Source: Limnohabitans sp. INBF002
GTDB taxonomy: Bacteria; Pseudomonadota; Gammaproteobacteria; Burkholderiales; Burkholderiaceae_C
Assembly (NCBI RefSeq): GCF_027924905.1
Contig: NZ_AP027055.1
Span: forward strand, 1,240,001-1,304,000
Direction of reading: 5' to 3'
Length of the DNA stretch: 64,000 nt
A program made the position numbers and the translations under genes. Shown here piece after piece: positions 35,567 through 44,725 of this stretch; within the stretch, counting starts at the first letter, position 1; each line of letters opens with the position of its first letter. A model generated the notes under the pieces. The model did not search any database and was not told the DNA's origin. It worked only from the letters and a program-made list of their open reading frames with translations.

Positions 35567-35970
35567 CGATTCAAAAAACTGAACAAGAATGGCGCGACCT
35601 GCTGGCCGCCAAAAATGCCGAACCTGTGGCCTATGACGTCACGCGCAAAGCCGCCACCGAGCGCCCGTTCACCGGCAAATACGAAGACCATTGGGCACCA
35701 GGCAGCTACCACTGCATGTGTTGCGACGCCAAACTGTTCGATGCGTCCACCAAGTTTGACGCGGGCTGTGGCTGGCCCAGCTTTCACACCGCGGCCAGCG
35801 AAGAAGCCATTGCCGAGCACCGCGACATCAGCCACGGCATGGTGCGCGTGGAAACCGTGTGCAGCCAATGCGGCGCGCACTTGGGGCATGTGTTCAACGA
35901 CGGCCCCGCCCCCACAGGCCTGCGCTACTGCATGAACTCGGCTTCGTTAGACTTCGTGCCAAACAAATAA
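35563..35970 (+). CDS. msrB: Peptide-methionine (R)-S-oxide reductase MsrB
   Basis: Reduces methionine-R-sulfoxide in proteins. The 135-residue protein has two zinc CxxC pairs ([11 protein letters not shown] and [10 protein letters not shown]), the fold motif [13 protein letters not shown] and the catalytic Cys in [12 protein letters not shown]. The ATG overlaps the selO stop (ATGA at 35563-35566), so both are translated together. This puts methionine repair next to a redox-linked AMPylator. Confidence 0.96.
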   Translation: MTIQKTEQEWRDLLAAKNAEPVAYDVTRKAATERPFTGKYEDHWAPGSYHCMCCDAKLFDASTKFDAGCGWPSFHTAASEEAIAEHRDISHGMVRVETVCSQCGAHLGHVFNDGPAPTGLRYCMNSASLDFVPNK

Positions 35971-35977
35971 AGCCTTT

Positions 35978-36523
35978 ATGAAATTACTGCTCGACTTTTT
36001 TCCCATCATCTTGTTTTTTGTCACCTTCAAAGCGTGGGGCATCATGGCCGCCACCGCCGTGGCCATCGCCGCCACCTTGGCTCAAATTGGCTATTTGCGT
36101 TACAAAAAAGGCTTTGTTGAGCCTATGCAATGGGTCAGTCTGGGCGTCATCGTGGTGTTTGGCGGTGCCACGCTGCTCACCCAAGACGAAACCTTCATCA
36201 AGTGGAAGCCCACCGTGCTGTACTGGTTGATGGGCAGCGCCTTGTGGGGCGGGTATTACGTGTTCAAACGCAATTTCCTCAAGCAACTCATGGGCGCTCA
36301 GGTGGAGCTGCCCGAACATGCGTGGGGCGTGTTGCTGCACAGCTGGGCGTGCTTCTTTGCGGTCATGGGTTGTCTCAATATTTGGGTGGCCAACCACTTT
36401 GACACCGACACTTGGGTGAGCTTCAAACTCTTTGGTGGTTTGGGCTTGATGTTGGTGTTTGTGGTGCTGCAAGGCATCTACATGAGCCTCTTCGTCAAAG
36501 AGCAGCCAGAGGACCAAGCGTGA
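35978..36523 (+). CDS. yciB: Inner-membrane septation protein YciB
   Basis: A 181-residue integral membrane protein (IspZ/YciB family) with about five helices. The start MKLLLDFFPIILFFVTFKAW and the segment VLYWLMGSALWGGYYVFKRN are diagnostic. It is implicated in envelope integrity and division; loss causes septation defects in some bacteria. It lies 7 bases after msrB and its stop overlaps the bolA GTG. Confidence 0.93.
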   Translation: MKLLLDFFPIILFFVTFKAWGIMAATAVAIAATLAQIGYLRYKKGFVEPMQWVSLGVIVVFGGATLLTQDETFIKWKPTVLYWLMGSALWGGYYVFKRNFLKQLMGAQVELPEHAWGVLLHSWACFFAVMGCLNIWVANHFDTDTWVSFKLFGGLGLMLVFVVLQGIYMSLFVKEQPEDQA

Positions 36524-36789
36524 ATATCACCGCACAGGCGCTGACACAGCGTTTACAAGAGCGCTTAAACCCCGTTTTTGTCGAAGTTTTAGACGAAAGC
36601 GCGGCCCATGCGGGCCATGTAGGCGCCAACGAGACAGGCTTCGGTACCCATTTTCGGGTACGCATCCAGAGCCCACTTTTTACAGCCAAATCACGCGTGG
36701 CAAGGCATCGCCTTGTGTATGATGCGTTGCAAGAATATATAGATCAAGGCTTGCATGCCTTGGCCATTGAAGTCATAGAAAACCCCTGA
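36520..36789 (+). CDS. BolA family protein
   Basis: An 89-residue BolA-fold protein, usually a partner of monothiol glutaredoxins in Fe-S trafficking. The core is LQERLNPVFVEVLDESAAHA (with the conserved His), THFRVRIQSPLFTAKSRVAR and the C-terminal QGLHALAIEVIENP. The start is GTG at 36520, overlapping the yciB TGA (GTGA); a longer frame inside yciB has no homology. The division-linked neighbour yciB and the downstream foldase gene fit an envelope-related transcript. Confidence 0.9.
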   Translation: MNITAQALTQRLQERLNPVFVEVLDESAAHAGHVGANETGFGTHFRVRIQSPLFTAKSRVARHRLVYDALQEYIDQGLHALAIEVIENP

Positions 36790-36797
36790 GACCTGAC

Positions 36798-37580
36798 ATG
36801 AAAAAACAAATGATTTGGACCGCTGTTGCAGCCGCTGCATTCGCTTGCTTGAGCATGGGCGCTAACGCGCAAAACATCGCCATCGTCAATGGCAAGGCTG
36901 TGCCAACGGCCCGCGCTGAAGCATTGGCACAGCAAGTGGCCCGCTCAGGTCGTCCCATCACGCCAGATGTGGAAGCCCAAATCAAAGAAGAAGTCATTGC
37001 GCGCGAAATCTTCATGCAAGAAGCGCAAAAGCGCGGCTTGGATGCCACGCCCGAGTACAAAGCTCAAATTGAGCTGGCACGCCAAACCATTTTGATTCGC
37101 GAGTTGTTCGCTGAATTCCAAAAGACCTCGGCTGTGACTGACGCTGATGTGCAAGCCGAATACGACAAATTCGTGGCTGCCAACGGTGGCAAAGAGTACC
37201 GCGCTCGCCACATCTTGGTTGAAACCCCCGCACAAGCCGAAGCCATCCTTGCTAGCCTGAAAAAAGGCGGCAAGTTTGAAGACATCGCCAAAAAGCAATC
37301 CAAAGACCCAGGTTCAGGTGCCAACGGTGGTGACCTTGATTGGGCGGCGCCTGGCAACTACGTCAAAGAATTCTCAGAAGCCATGGTGGCTCTGAAAAAA
37401 GGCGAAGTCTCCGCGCCTGTGCAAAGCCAATTTGGTTTCCACATCATCCGTTTGGACGACGTGCGCGAAGCCCAGTTGCCTAAACTCGAAGACGTGAAGC
37501 CACAAATCGTGCAACAAATGACACAACAACGCATGGCCGCTTTCCAACAAGAACTGCGCGCCAAAGCCAAGGTCGAGTAA
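36798..37580 (+). CDS. Exported parvulin-type peptidyl-prolyl isomerase
   Basis: A 260-residue periplasmic foldase of the PpiC/SurA/PrsA kind. The signal peptide MIWTAVAAAAFACLSMGANA precedes a SurA-N-like helical region (residues 25-125). A single rotamase domain follows with RARHILVETPAQAEAILASL and GGDLDWAAPGNYVKEFSEAM, then FGFHIIRLDDVRE. It helps outer-membrane or secreted proteins fold. It lies 8 bases after bolA and is closed by a strong terminator. Confidence 0.93.
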   Translation: MKKQMIWTAVAAAAFACLSMGANAQNIAIVNGKAVPTARAEALAQQVARSGRPITPDVEAQIKEEVIAREIFMQEAQKRGLDATPEYKAQIELARQTILIRELFAEFQKTSAVTDADVQAEYDKFVAANGGKEYRARHILVETPAQAEAILASLKKGGKFEDIAKKQSKDPGSGANGGDLDWAAPGNYVKEFSEAMVALKKGEVSAPVQSQFGFHIIRLDDVREAQLPKLEDVKPQIVQQMTQQRMAAFQQELRAKAKVE

Positions 37581-37602
37581 TTCACCTTTGCCTCATGCAC
37601 AC

Positions 37603-37631
37603 AGCGGCCTTCGGGCCGCTTTTGTTTTTTT
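37603..37631 (+). terminator. Intrinsic terminator after the foldase gene
   Basis: AGCGGCC-TTCG-GGCCGCT is a perfect 7-bp stem with a tetraloop, followed by TTTGTTTTTTT. It closes the selO-msrB-yciB-bolA-ppiC transcript. Confidence 0.92.
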
Positions 37632-37644
37632 AGATAATCCACGT

Positions 37645-39654
37645 ATGTCCTTGCTCAACCACCAACTCGAACTGCTTGCCCCCGCGCGTGACGCCGACAT
37701 TGGCATTGCCGCCATTCACCACGGCGCAGACGCGGTGTACATCGGCGCCCCCGCCTTTGGTGCGCGAGCCAGCGCCACCAACACGCTGCAAGACATCGAG
37801 CGCTTGTGCAAAGAGGCGCACCGCTTCAACAGCAAAATTTTCATCACCCTCAACACGATTCTGCGCGACGACGAGCTAGAAGGCGCACGCCAAATGGCGT
37901 GGGACGTGTACCACGCAGGCGCCGATGTGCTCATCGTGCAAGACATGGGCTTGCTAGAGCTGGACTTGCCGCCCATCCAACTGCACGCCAGCACGCAGAC
38001 CGACATTCGCACGCCCGAAAAAGCGAAGTTCATGCAAGACGTGGGCTTCTCGCAAATCGTGTTGGCCCGTGAGCTGACACTGCCGCAAATCAAAGCCATC
38101 CACGATGTGTTGGATGCCGAGCGCTGCAAGCTCGAGTTCTTTGTGCACGGTGCGCTGTGCGTGGCCTACAGCGGCCAGTGCTTCATCAGCCATGCGCACA
38201 CAGGCCGCAGCGCCAACCGTGGCGACTGCAGCCAAGCCTGCCGCCTGCCCTATCACGTCACCGATGCCCAAGGCCGTTTCATCGCGCATGACAAACATGT
38301 GCTGTCGATGAAAGACAACAACCAAAGCGAGAACCTCGCCGCCTTGGTCGATGCCGGCGTGCGCAGCTTCAAAATCGAAGGCCGCTACAAAGACATGGCC
38401 TATGTGAAAAACATCACCGGACACTACCGCGTGCTGATCGACGAGCTGATGGAAGCGCGCCAATACTCGGCCGATCCCGAGCGTCCACCGCTCAGCCGTG
38501 CATCAAGTGGCAACACCACGCTGTACTTCACACCCAACCCCGAACAAAACTTCAACCGAGAATTCACCGACTACTTTGTGCAAGGCCGCAAAGAAGACAT
38601 CGGCGCGTTTGACTCCCCCAAAAACCCAGGCATTGTGTTGGGCGAAGTGATGGGCACTGGCACTAACTGGCTTGAAGTGCAGCCCTACGACAAAGCGGCC
38701 GTGCTGCACAACGGCGATGGCCTGTGCTACTACGACCTGCAAAAAGAACTGGTGGGCGTGGCCATCAACCGCGCAGAGCCCAGCCCCAAAAAAGGCGTGT
38801 GGCGTTTGTACCCCAAAGACCCGATCGAAGGTTTTCGCGATTTACGCGCGGGCATGGTCATCAACCGCAACCGCGACATGGATTGGGTGCGCGGCCTAGA
38901 GAAAAACTCCAGCGAACGCCGCATAGGCGCATGGGTGGAGTTTGCTGAAACCCCGGAAGGCTTTGAGCTCAAGCTCACCGATGAAGATGGCCACACAGCC
39001 AGCGCCACCCTCGCCTGCACCAAAGAACTCGCCAAAGACGCGGTGCGCAACGACGCCAGCCTGCGCGAACACCTGAGCAAATTTGGTGCAACCGTGTTTG
39101 AAGTGCTCAATCTGCAAATCAATATCAGCCAGCCTTGGTTTGTGCCCGCCTCGTCACTCAATGCTTTGCGTCGTGATGCTGTCGCGGCCTTGGAGCTTGC
39201 GCGTATCAAAGCGTATGACCGCCCGCAACGCACTGCCGCCGTTGAGCCCCCTGTGAGCTACCCCGAAGACTCGCTCACCTACCTCGCCAACGTGTTCAAC
39301 CAAAAGGCGCATGACTTTTATGCCAAGCACGGCGTGAAGGTGATTGAAGCTGCGTATGAGAGCCACGAAGAGCTAGGCGAAGCCAGTTTGATGATCACCA
39401 AACACTGCGTGCGCTTCAGCATGAGCCTTTGCCCCAAACAGGCCAAGGGCGTCACAGGCGTGCAAGGCACGGTCAAGGCAGAGCCGCTGATGCTCATCAA
39501 CGGCAGCGAGAAACTGACCTTGCGCTTTGACTGCAAACCCTGCGAAATGCATGTGGTGGGCAAGATGAAGAAGTCGGTGCTCAATCAGCGCGTGAAAGAA
39601 CTGACGGAAACGCCCATGACGTTTTACAAAACAAGACCTGAAAAAACAAAGTGA
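37645..39654 (+). CDS. rlhA: 23S rRNA C2501 hydroxylase RlhA (peptidase U32 family)
   Basis: A 669-residue U32-family protein, matching the long RlhA/YdcP type (about 650-670 residues), not the shorter tRNA enzyme TrhP. RlhA hydroxylates cytidine 2501 of 23S rRNA, using prephenate-dependent chemistry and an Fe-S cluster. The U32 start ELLAPARDADIGIAAIHHGA and four clustered cysteines (Cys172, 179, 195, 199 in HGALCVAYSGQC and GDCSQACRLPY) are visible. The C-terminal U32 domain contains ITKHCVRFSMSLC. Start ATG 37645 follows the upstream terminator directly. Many databases still label such proteins collagenase-like peptidases. Confidence 0.88.
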   Translation: MSLLNHQLELLAPARDADIGIAAIHHGADAVYIGAPAFGARASATNTLQDIERLCKEAHRFNSKIFITLNTILRDDELEGARQMAWDVYHAGADVLIVQDMGLLELDLPPIQLHASTQTDIRTPEKAKFMQDVGFSQIVLARELTLPQIKAIHDVLDAERCKLEFFVHGALCVAYSGQCFISHAHTGRSANRGDCSQACRLPYHVTDAQGRFIAHDKHVLSMKDNNQSENLAALVDAGVRSFKIEGRYKDMAYVKNITGHYRVLIDELMEARQYSADPERPPLSRASSGNTTLYFTPNPEQNFNREFTDYFVQGRKEDIGAFDSPKNPGIVLGEVMGTGTNWLEVQPYDKAAVLHNGDGLCYYDLQKELVGVAINRAEPSPKKGVWRLYPKDPIEGFRDLRAGMVINRNRDMDWVRGLEKNSSERRIGAWVEFAETPEGFELKLTDEDGHTASATLACTKELAKDAVRNDASLREHLSKFGATVFEVLNLQINISQPWFVPASSLNALRRDAVAALELARIKAYDRPQRTAAVEPPVSYPEDSLTYLANVFNQKAHDFYAKHGVKVIEAAYESHEELGEASLMITKHCVRFSMSLCPKQAKGVTGVQGTVKAEPLMLINGSEKLTLRFDCKPCEMHVVGKMKKSVLNQRVKELTETPMTFYKTRPEKTK

Positions 39655-39666
39655 TGACAACGCCAT

Positions 39667-39698
39667 AAAAAAACCGCAGTCTAAGCTGCGGTTTTTTT
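39667..39698. terminator. Bidirectional terminator between rlhA and purL
   Basis: CCGCAG (39674-39679) pairs with CTGCGG (39686-39691), with A7 before and T7 after. It can terminate both convergent transcripts. Confidence 0.92.
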
Positions 39699-39716
39699 AT
39701 GCGTGAAGCAGATGAA

Positions 39717-42700
39717 TTAACCCACCCACTTGCGCGCATTGCGCCACATGCGCATCCAAGGGCTGAACGCATCCACGCCGCCCGAAGCCGCCAAGTCGGT
39801 CCAGCTCATTTGCACGTTACGGAACACGCGCTCGGGGTGCGGCATCATGGCGGTGAAGCGGCCGTCTGCTGTGGTGACAGAAGTCAAGCCACCAGCACTG
39901 CCGTTGGGGTTGAAGGGATAGGCTTCGGTCGCTGCACCGTGGTTGTCCACAAAGCGCATGGCGGGCAAGGCTTTAGCCGCATTACCGCGCTGACTGAAAT
40001 TGGCAAAGCCTTCACCGTGCGCCACAGCAATCGGCAAACGTGCGCCTGCCATGCCTGCAAAGAACAGCGAAGGTGATTCCAACACTTCCACCATGCTCAA
40101 ACGCGCTTCAAAGCGCTCGCTTTGGTTGGTGGTGAAGCGTGGCCAGTGTTCTGCGCCAGGGATGATGTCGGCCAACTCGGCAAACATTTGGCAGCCGTTG
40201 CACACGCCCAAGCCGAAGGTGTCGGTGCGGGCAAAGAACTGCAGCATTTGCTCAGACAACACGGGGTTGAACGTGATGCTGCGTGCCCAGCCAATGCCAG
40301 CGCCCAAGGTGTCGCCGTAGCTAAAGCCACCGCATGCCACCAAGCCTTTGAAGTCTTGCAGTTTGGCGCGACCGGTTTGCAGGTCGGTCATGTGCACGTC
40401 GTAAGCATCAAAGCCGGCTTCGGCAAACGCATAGGCCATTTCAACGTGTGAGTTGACGCCCTGCTCGCGCAGCACCGCCACTTTGGGTTTGGCGGCCACG
40501 TTGATGAACGGCGCAGCCACGTTGTCGGTGATGCCTACTGGCAAATGCACATGCATGCCGGGGTCGGTGGGGTTGCCCGCTGCGGCGTGTTCGGCATCGG
40601 CACATGCGGGGTTGTCGCGCTGTTGGCAAATCTTCCAGCTCACGCTGTCCCACACTTGGTGCAGGTCGGCGAGCTTGGCGGTGAACACTTCTTTGGTGTC
40701 GCGCCACACACTGATGGCGCCTTTGCCGTGGTCCAACGCAGCCGATACGGGGCGTGTTTTGCCCACAAAGTGGCTGTGCTTGGAGAGGCCGTGCTCGCGC
40801 AAGGTTTGCATCACCTCGTTGCGCTCCGACGTGCGCACTTGCAGCACCACGCCCAGCTCTTCGTTGAACAAGGCTTGCAGCGTCAGCTCTTCACGACGGG
40901 CGCTGACCTGTGAGGCCCAGTTTTTGGTGTCGCCGTATTCGGCACGGCTGTCGTTGATGCCGTCGCCTTCGGTGATGAGCATGTCCACATTCAGCGCCAC
41001 ACCCACTTGGCCTGCAAAGGCCATCTCGCACACAGCGGCCATCAAGCCACCATCGCTGCGGTCGTGGTACGCCAAGATCTTGCCTTGTGCGCGCAGGGTG
41101 TTGACGGCGTTGACGAGCTTGACCAAGTCTTGGGCATCGTCGAGGTCTGGCACTTGGTCGCCTGCTTGATTCAGCACTTGGCCCAAGATGCTGCCCGCCA
41201 TGCGGCGCTTGCCCTCGCCCAATTGCACCAACACCAAGGTGGTGTCTTCGGTGTTGTTGAGCTGAGGTGTGAGCGTGCCGCGCACATCGGGGATGGATGC
41301 AAACGCGCTGATGATCAAGCTCACTGGTGAGGTGACTTTTTGGGTCGCGCCGTTTTCAGTCCACTGCGTGCGCATGGACAAACTGTCTTTGCCCACGGGG
41401 ATGGAAATGCCCAAGGCTGGGCATAGCTCCAAGCCCACGGCTTTGACGGTGTCGTACAAGGCAGCATCTTCACCCGGCTCACCGCAAGCGGCCATCCAGT
41501 TGGCGCTGAGCTTGACGCGTGGCAGCTCAAACGGTGCGGCCAACAAGTTGGTGATAGCCTCAGCCACAGCCATGCGGCCTGAGGCGGGCGCGTCGAGCGA
41601 TGCGAGCGGTGTGCGCTCGCCCATGCTCATGGCTTCACCGGCGAAGCTTTGGTAGTCGGCCAAAGTCACGGCCACATCGGCCACTGGCACTTGCCATGGG
41701 CCCACCATTTGGTCGCGGTGCGTCAAGCCACCCACAGCGCGGTCGCCGATGGTGATGAGAAAACGTTTGCTGGCCACGGTGGGGTGGCTCAGCACGTTGA
41801 TCACGGCTTCTTGCAAGCTCACGCCCGTGAGGTCCATGGGTGCGCTGGTGCGCTCGACACGCGTCACCTCGCGGTGCATCTTGGGTGGTTTGCCGAGCAG
41901 CACGTTCATGGGCATATCAACTGCCGCTCCAACGCTCCCCGAGGGATCGCTCACATGGTGTGCCAGCGCCGCATCTTCATTGGCAACGGTCAGGTGGCGC
42001 TCTTCGGTCGCCACACCCACCACGGCAAACGGGCAACGCTCGCGCTCGCAGAAGGCTTTGAATTGTTCGAGCGACTCTGGCGCAATCGCCATCACGTAGC
42101 GCTCTTGGCTTTCGTTGGACCAAATTTCTTTGGGTGCCAAGCCTGATTCTTCGAGCGGGACAGCGCGTAAATCAAAACGCGCGCCACGGCCTGCGTCGTT
42201 GGTCAGCTCGGGGAAGGCGTTGGACAAACCGCCCGCGCCCACGTCGTGAATGGCGAGGATGGGGTTGGCCGCACCTTGCGCCCAGCAATGGTTGATGACC
42301 TCTTGCGCTCGGCGCTCAATTTCGGGGTTGCCGCGTTGCACCGAGTCAAAGTCCAGCTCAGCCGCGTTCGTGCCGCTGGCCATCGAGCTGGCTGCGCTGC
42401 CGCCCATGCCAATGCGCATGCCGGGGCCGCCGAGTTGAATCAGCAAGCTGCCTGCGGGGAACTCAATCTTCTTGGTTTGTTCGCTGTCAATCACGCCCAA
42501 ACCACCCGCAATCATGATGGGCTTGTGGTAGCCGCGTGTCACGCCGGCCACGTCTTGTTCGTACTCGCGGAAGTAGCCCGTCAGGTTAGGACGACCAAAC
42601 TCGTTGTTGAATGCCGCGCCACCCAAAGGGCCTTCGGTCATGATTTGCAAAGGGCTGGCCATGTGCGAGGGGCGGCCCAACTTGCTGTCCCACAACTTAG

Positions 42701-43745
42701 ACACGGTGAAGCCAGACATGCCCGCTTTGGGCTTGGAGCCACGGCCTGTCGCACCCTCGTCGCGAATCTCGCCGCCGTTGCCGGTGGAGGCGCCGGGGTA
42801 TGGCGAAATGGCGGTGGGATGGTTGTGGGTTTCGACCTTCATCAACACATGGTTGGTGGCCGCAACTTTTTCGTACTGAGGCAGGTCTTTGCCATTGTTG
42901 GTGGCGAGGAAACGCTCGACCTTGTGGCCTTCCATGATGGAGGCGTTGTCCGAATACGCCACCACCGTGTAGTGCGGGCTGGTTTTTTCGGTGTGGCGAA
43001 TCATGCCAAAGAGGCTGTGCGATTGCGCTTCGCCGTCAATCGTGAACTCGGCATTGAAAATCTTGTGGCGGCAGTGTTCGCTATTGGCCTGCGCGAACAT
43101 CATCAGCTCCACATCGGTGGGGTTGCGCTTGAGCTGCGTGAAGGCGTTCACCAAATATGCAATCTCATCCTCGGCCAAGGCCAAGCCCCAGCGCTTGTTG
43201 GCGTCTTGCAAAGCGGCCTCGCCACCTTGGAGCACGTCCACTTGCTCCATCGGCGCGGCGTGCAGTTCGGTGAACAAGCCCAGTGCCTCGTCGCGTGTGC
43301 GCATGACCGACTCAGTCATGCGGTCGTGCAACACATCGGCCACGGCCAGCAGTTGTTCGGGCGTGAGCGAGGCTTTGCTCAGCAAGCCGTCTTTGAGCTG
43401 GATGTGGAACTCGGTGATGCGCTCAATGCGCTTGAGCTGCAAACCGCAGTTGTGCGCAATGTCGGTGGCCTTCGATGCCCAGGGCGACACCGTGCCAAAA
43501 CGTGGCGTGACCACCAGCAAAGTGCCTACGGGTGCTGTATGTGCGGGCTCGCCGTAGGTCAGCAAGGCGGCCAGCGTTTGCTGTTGCGCGGCATCCAACA
43601 TGGCCTCGGTCGCCGCCAAGTGCACAAAACGGGCACTCAGACCTTTGATTTGCGGGGAAATTGCCGCCAAACGGGGCAAGAGCTGTTGAACACGGAAATC
43701 GCTGAGGGCGTTGCCGCCTTCGAAAATGCTGAGGTGCAGGGACAC
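39717..43745 (-). CDS. purL: Phosphoribosylformylglycinamidine synthase (single-chain)
   Basis: Fourth step of purine synthesis, turning FGAR into FGAM with glutamine and ATP. About 1342 residues, the long proteobacterial form: an N-terminal domain, two AIR-synthase-like halves ([20 protein letters not shown] and [20 protein letters not shown]) and a C-terminal class I glutaminase with nucleophile Cys in [13 protein letters not shown] and [13 protein letters not shown] prefer the GTG at 43745, giving [20 protein letters not shown] as start. An ATG at 43811 would add 22 residues rich in Ser/Pro with no expected homology. Purine genes guaA and guaB lie elsewhere in the window. Confidence 0.95.
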   Translation of the reverse strand: MSLHLSIFEGGNALSDFRVQQLLPRLAAISPQIKGLSARFVHLAATEAMLDAAQQQTLAALLTYGEPAHTAPVGTLLVVTPRFGTVSPWASKATDIAHNCGLQLKRIERITEFHIQLKDGLLSKASLTPEQLLAVADVLHDRMTESVMRTRDEALGLFTELHAAPMEQVDVLQGGEAALQDANKRWGLALAEDEIAYLVNAFTQLKRNPTDVELMMFAQANSEHCRHKIFNAEFTIDGEAQSHSLFGMIRHTEKTSPHYTVVAYSDNASIMEGHKVERFLATNNGKDLPQYEKVAATNHVLMKVETHNHPTAISPYPGASTGNGGEIRDEGATGRGSKPKAGMSGFTVSKLWDSKLGRPSHMASPLQIMTEGPLGGAAFNNEFGRPNLTGYFREYEQDVAGVTRGYHKPIMIAGGLGVIDSEQTKKIEFPAGSLLIQLGGPGMRIGMGGSAASSMASGTNAAELDFDSVQRGNPEIERRAQEVINHCWAQGAANPILAIHDVGAGGLSNAFPELTNDAGRGARFDLRAVPLEESGLAPKEIWSNESQERYVMAIAPESLEQFKAFCERERCPFAVVGVATEERHLTVANEDAALAHHVSDPSGSVGAAVDMPMNVLLGKPPKMHREVTRVERTSAPMDLTGVSLQEAVINVLSHPTVASKRFLITIGDRAVGGLTHRDQMVGPWQVPVADVAVTLADYQSFAGEAMSMGERTPLASLDAPASGRMAVAEAITNLLAAPFELPRVKLSANWMAACGEPGEDAALYDTVKAVGLELCPALGISIPVGKDSLSMRTQWTENGATQKVTSPVSLIISAFASIPDVRGTLTPQLNNTEDTTLVLVQLGEGKRRMAGSILGQVLNQAGDQVPDLDDAQDLVKLVNAVNTLRAQGKILAYHDRSDGGLMAAVCEMAFAGQVGVALNVDMLITEGDGINDSRAEYGDTKNWASQVSARREELTLQALFNEELGVVLQVRTSERNEVMQTLREHGLSKHSHFVGKTRPVSAALDHGKGAISVWRDTKEVFTAKLADLHQVWDSVSWKICQQRDNPACADAEHAAAGNPTDPGMHVHLPVGITDNVAAPFINVAAKPKVAVLREQGVNSHVEMAYAFAEAGFDAYDVHMTDLQTGRAKLQDFKGLVACGGFSYGDTLGAGIGWARSITFNPVLSEQMLQFFARTDTFGLGVCNGCQMFAELADIIPGAEHWPRFTTNQSERFEARLSMVEVLESPSLFFAGMAGARLPIAVAHGEGFANFSQRGNAAKALPAMRFVDNHGAATEAYPFNPNGSAGGLTSVTTADGRFTAMMPHPERVFRNVQMSWTDLAASGGVDAFSPWMRMWRNARKWVG

Positions 43746-43858
43746 GAGGGAGCCTTGAGAAAAAGACGGAAATCGAATCGAGCCGGGCCGCTGACTGGGG
43801 CTGGTCGGCAAAGGCTATATTTTACGTGCCGAACGAGGGTGTTTTGTACACAATATCT

Positions 43859-43871
43859 CTGTCAATGACAG
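43859..43871. promoter_or_regulatory. Palindrome in the purL-map divergent region
   Basis: CTGTCA-A-TGACAG is a perfect 6-1-6 palindrome, 32 bases before the map ATG. On the minus strand it contains TTGACA. It may be an operator or a chance repeat; it does not match the E. coli PurR site. Confidence 0.3.
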
Positions 43872-43902
43872 GTGTTTTGCGACGGATGGGATAATCCAGC
43901 CC

Positions 43903-44715
43903 ATGACCATTTCCATCAAAGACGCCCAAGGCGCACAAGGCATGCGTATCGCGGGCAAACTGGCCTCCGAAGTTCTCGATTTCCTCACCCCGCACGTGGT
44001 GCCTGGCGTGACGACCAACCAGCTCGACAAGCTTTGCTACGACTACATCACGGAAGTTCAAAAGGCCATTCCTGCGCCGCTGAACTACGACCCCTCGGGC
44101 AACAACCCCTACCCCAAATCCATCTGCACCTCGATCAACCATCAGGTGTGCCACGGCATCCCTAACGACAAGCCGCTGAAAAAAGGCGACACCGTCAACA
44201 TCGACATCACCGTCATCAAAGACGGTTGGCATGGCGACACCAGCCGTATGTTCTTGGTGGGCGAAACGTCTATTGCGGCCAAGCGTTTGTCCAAGCTGAC
44301 GTACGAAGCCATGTGGCACGGCATCGTCAAGGTCAAGCCTGGCGCACGTTTAGGCGACATTGGTTTTGCGATTCAACGCTTTGCCGAGAGCCACGGCTTC
44401 TCCGTGGTGCGCGAGTTTTGCGGCCACGGCATTGGTCAGGTGTTCCATGAAGAGCCTCAAGTGCTGCACTACGGCAAGCCCGGCACGGGCGAGACGCTGC
44501 AAGCGGGCATGACCTTCACCATCGAACCCATGATCAACGCCGGCAAGAAAGACATCAAAGAGTTGGGCGACGGCTGGACCATCGTCACGCGCGACCACTC
44601 GTTGTCAGCCCAATGGGAGCACACCATCCTCGTGACGCCCACCGGCTACGAGGTGTTGACCCTCTCTGAAGGCAGCCCCGCCCTGCCCGACTTTGTGACC
44701 ACCACCTGCTGTTAA
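43903..44715 (+). CDS. map: Methionine aminopeptidase, type I
   Basis: Removes the initiator methionine from nascent proteins. The 270-residue enzyme has the full metal set: Asp101, Asp112, His175, Glu208 and Glu239, plus substrate His84 (CHGIP). It begins [20 protein letters not shown]. Position just upstream of glnD, 10 bases apart, is the usual order. It works after peptide deformylase, whose gene lies 3 kb downstream. Confidence 0.97.
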   Translation: MTISIKDAQGAQGMRIAGKLASEVLDFLTPHVVPGVTTNQLDKLCYDYITEVQKAIPAPLNYDPSGNNPYPKSICTSINHQVCHGIPNDKPLKKGDTVNIDITVIKDGWHGDTSRMFLVGETSIAAKRLSKLTYEAMWHGIVKVKPGARLGDIGFAIQRFAESHGFSVVREFCGHGIGQVFHEEPQVLHYGKPGTGETLQAGMTFTIEPMINAGKKDIKELGDGWTIVTRDHSLSAQWEHTILVTPTGYEVLTLSEGSPALPDFVTTTCC

Positions 44716-44725
44716 GCACCCCGCG

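Noticed and set aside
37645..39654. Collagenase-like peptidase of family U32
   Set aside because: Length, C-terminal domain and the four-cysteine cluster match the rRNA hydroxylase RlhA better than a protease.
42246..43868. Plus-strand open frame of 540 codons opposite purL
   Set aside because: It lies entirely antisense to purL, has no ribosome site or domain, and its composition (rich in His, Arg, Gly, Val) is that of a reverse-frame shadow.
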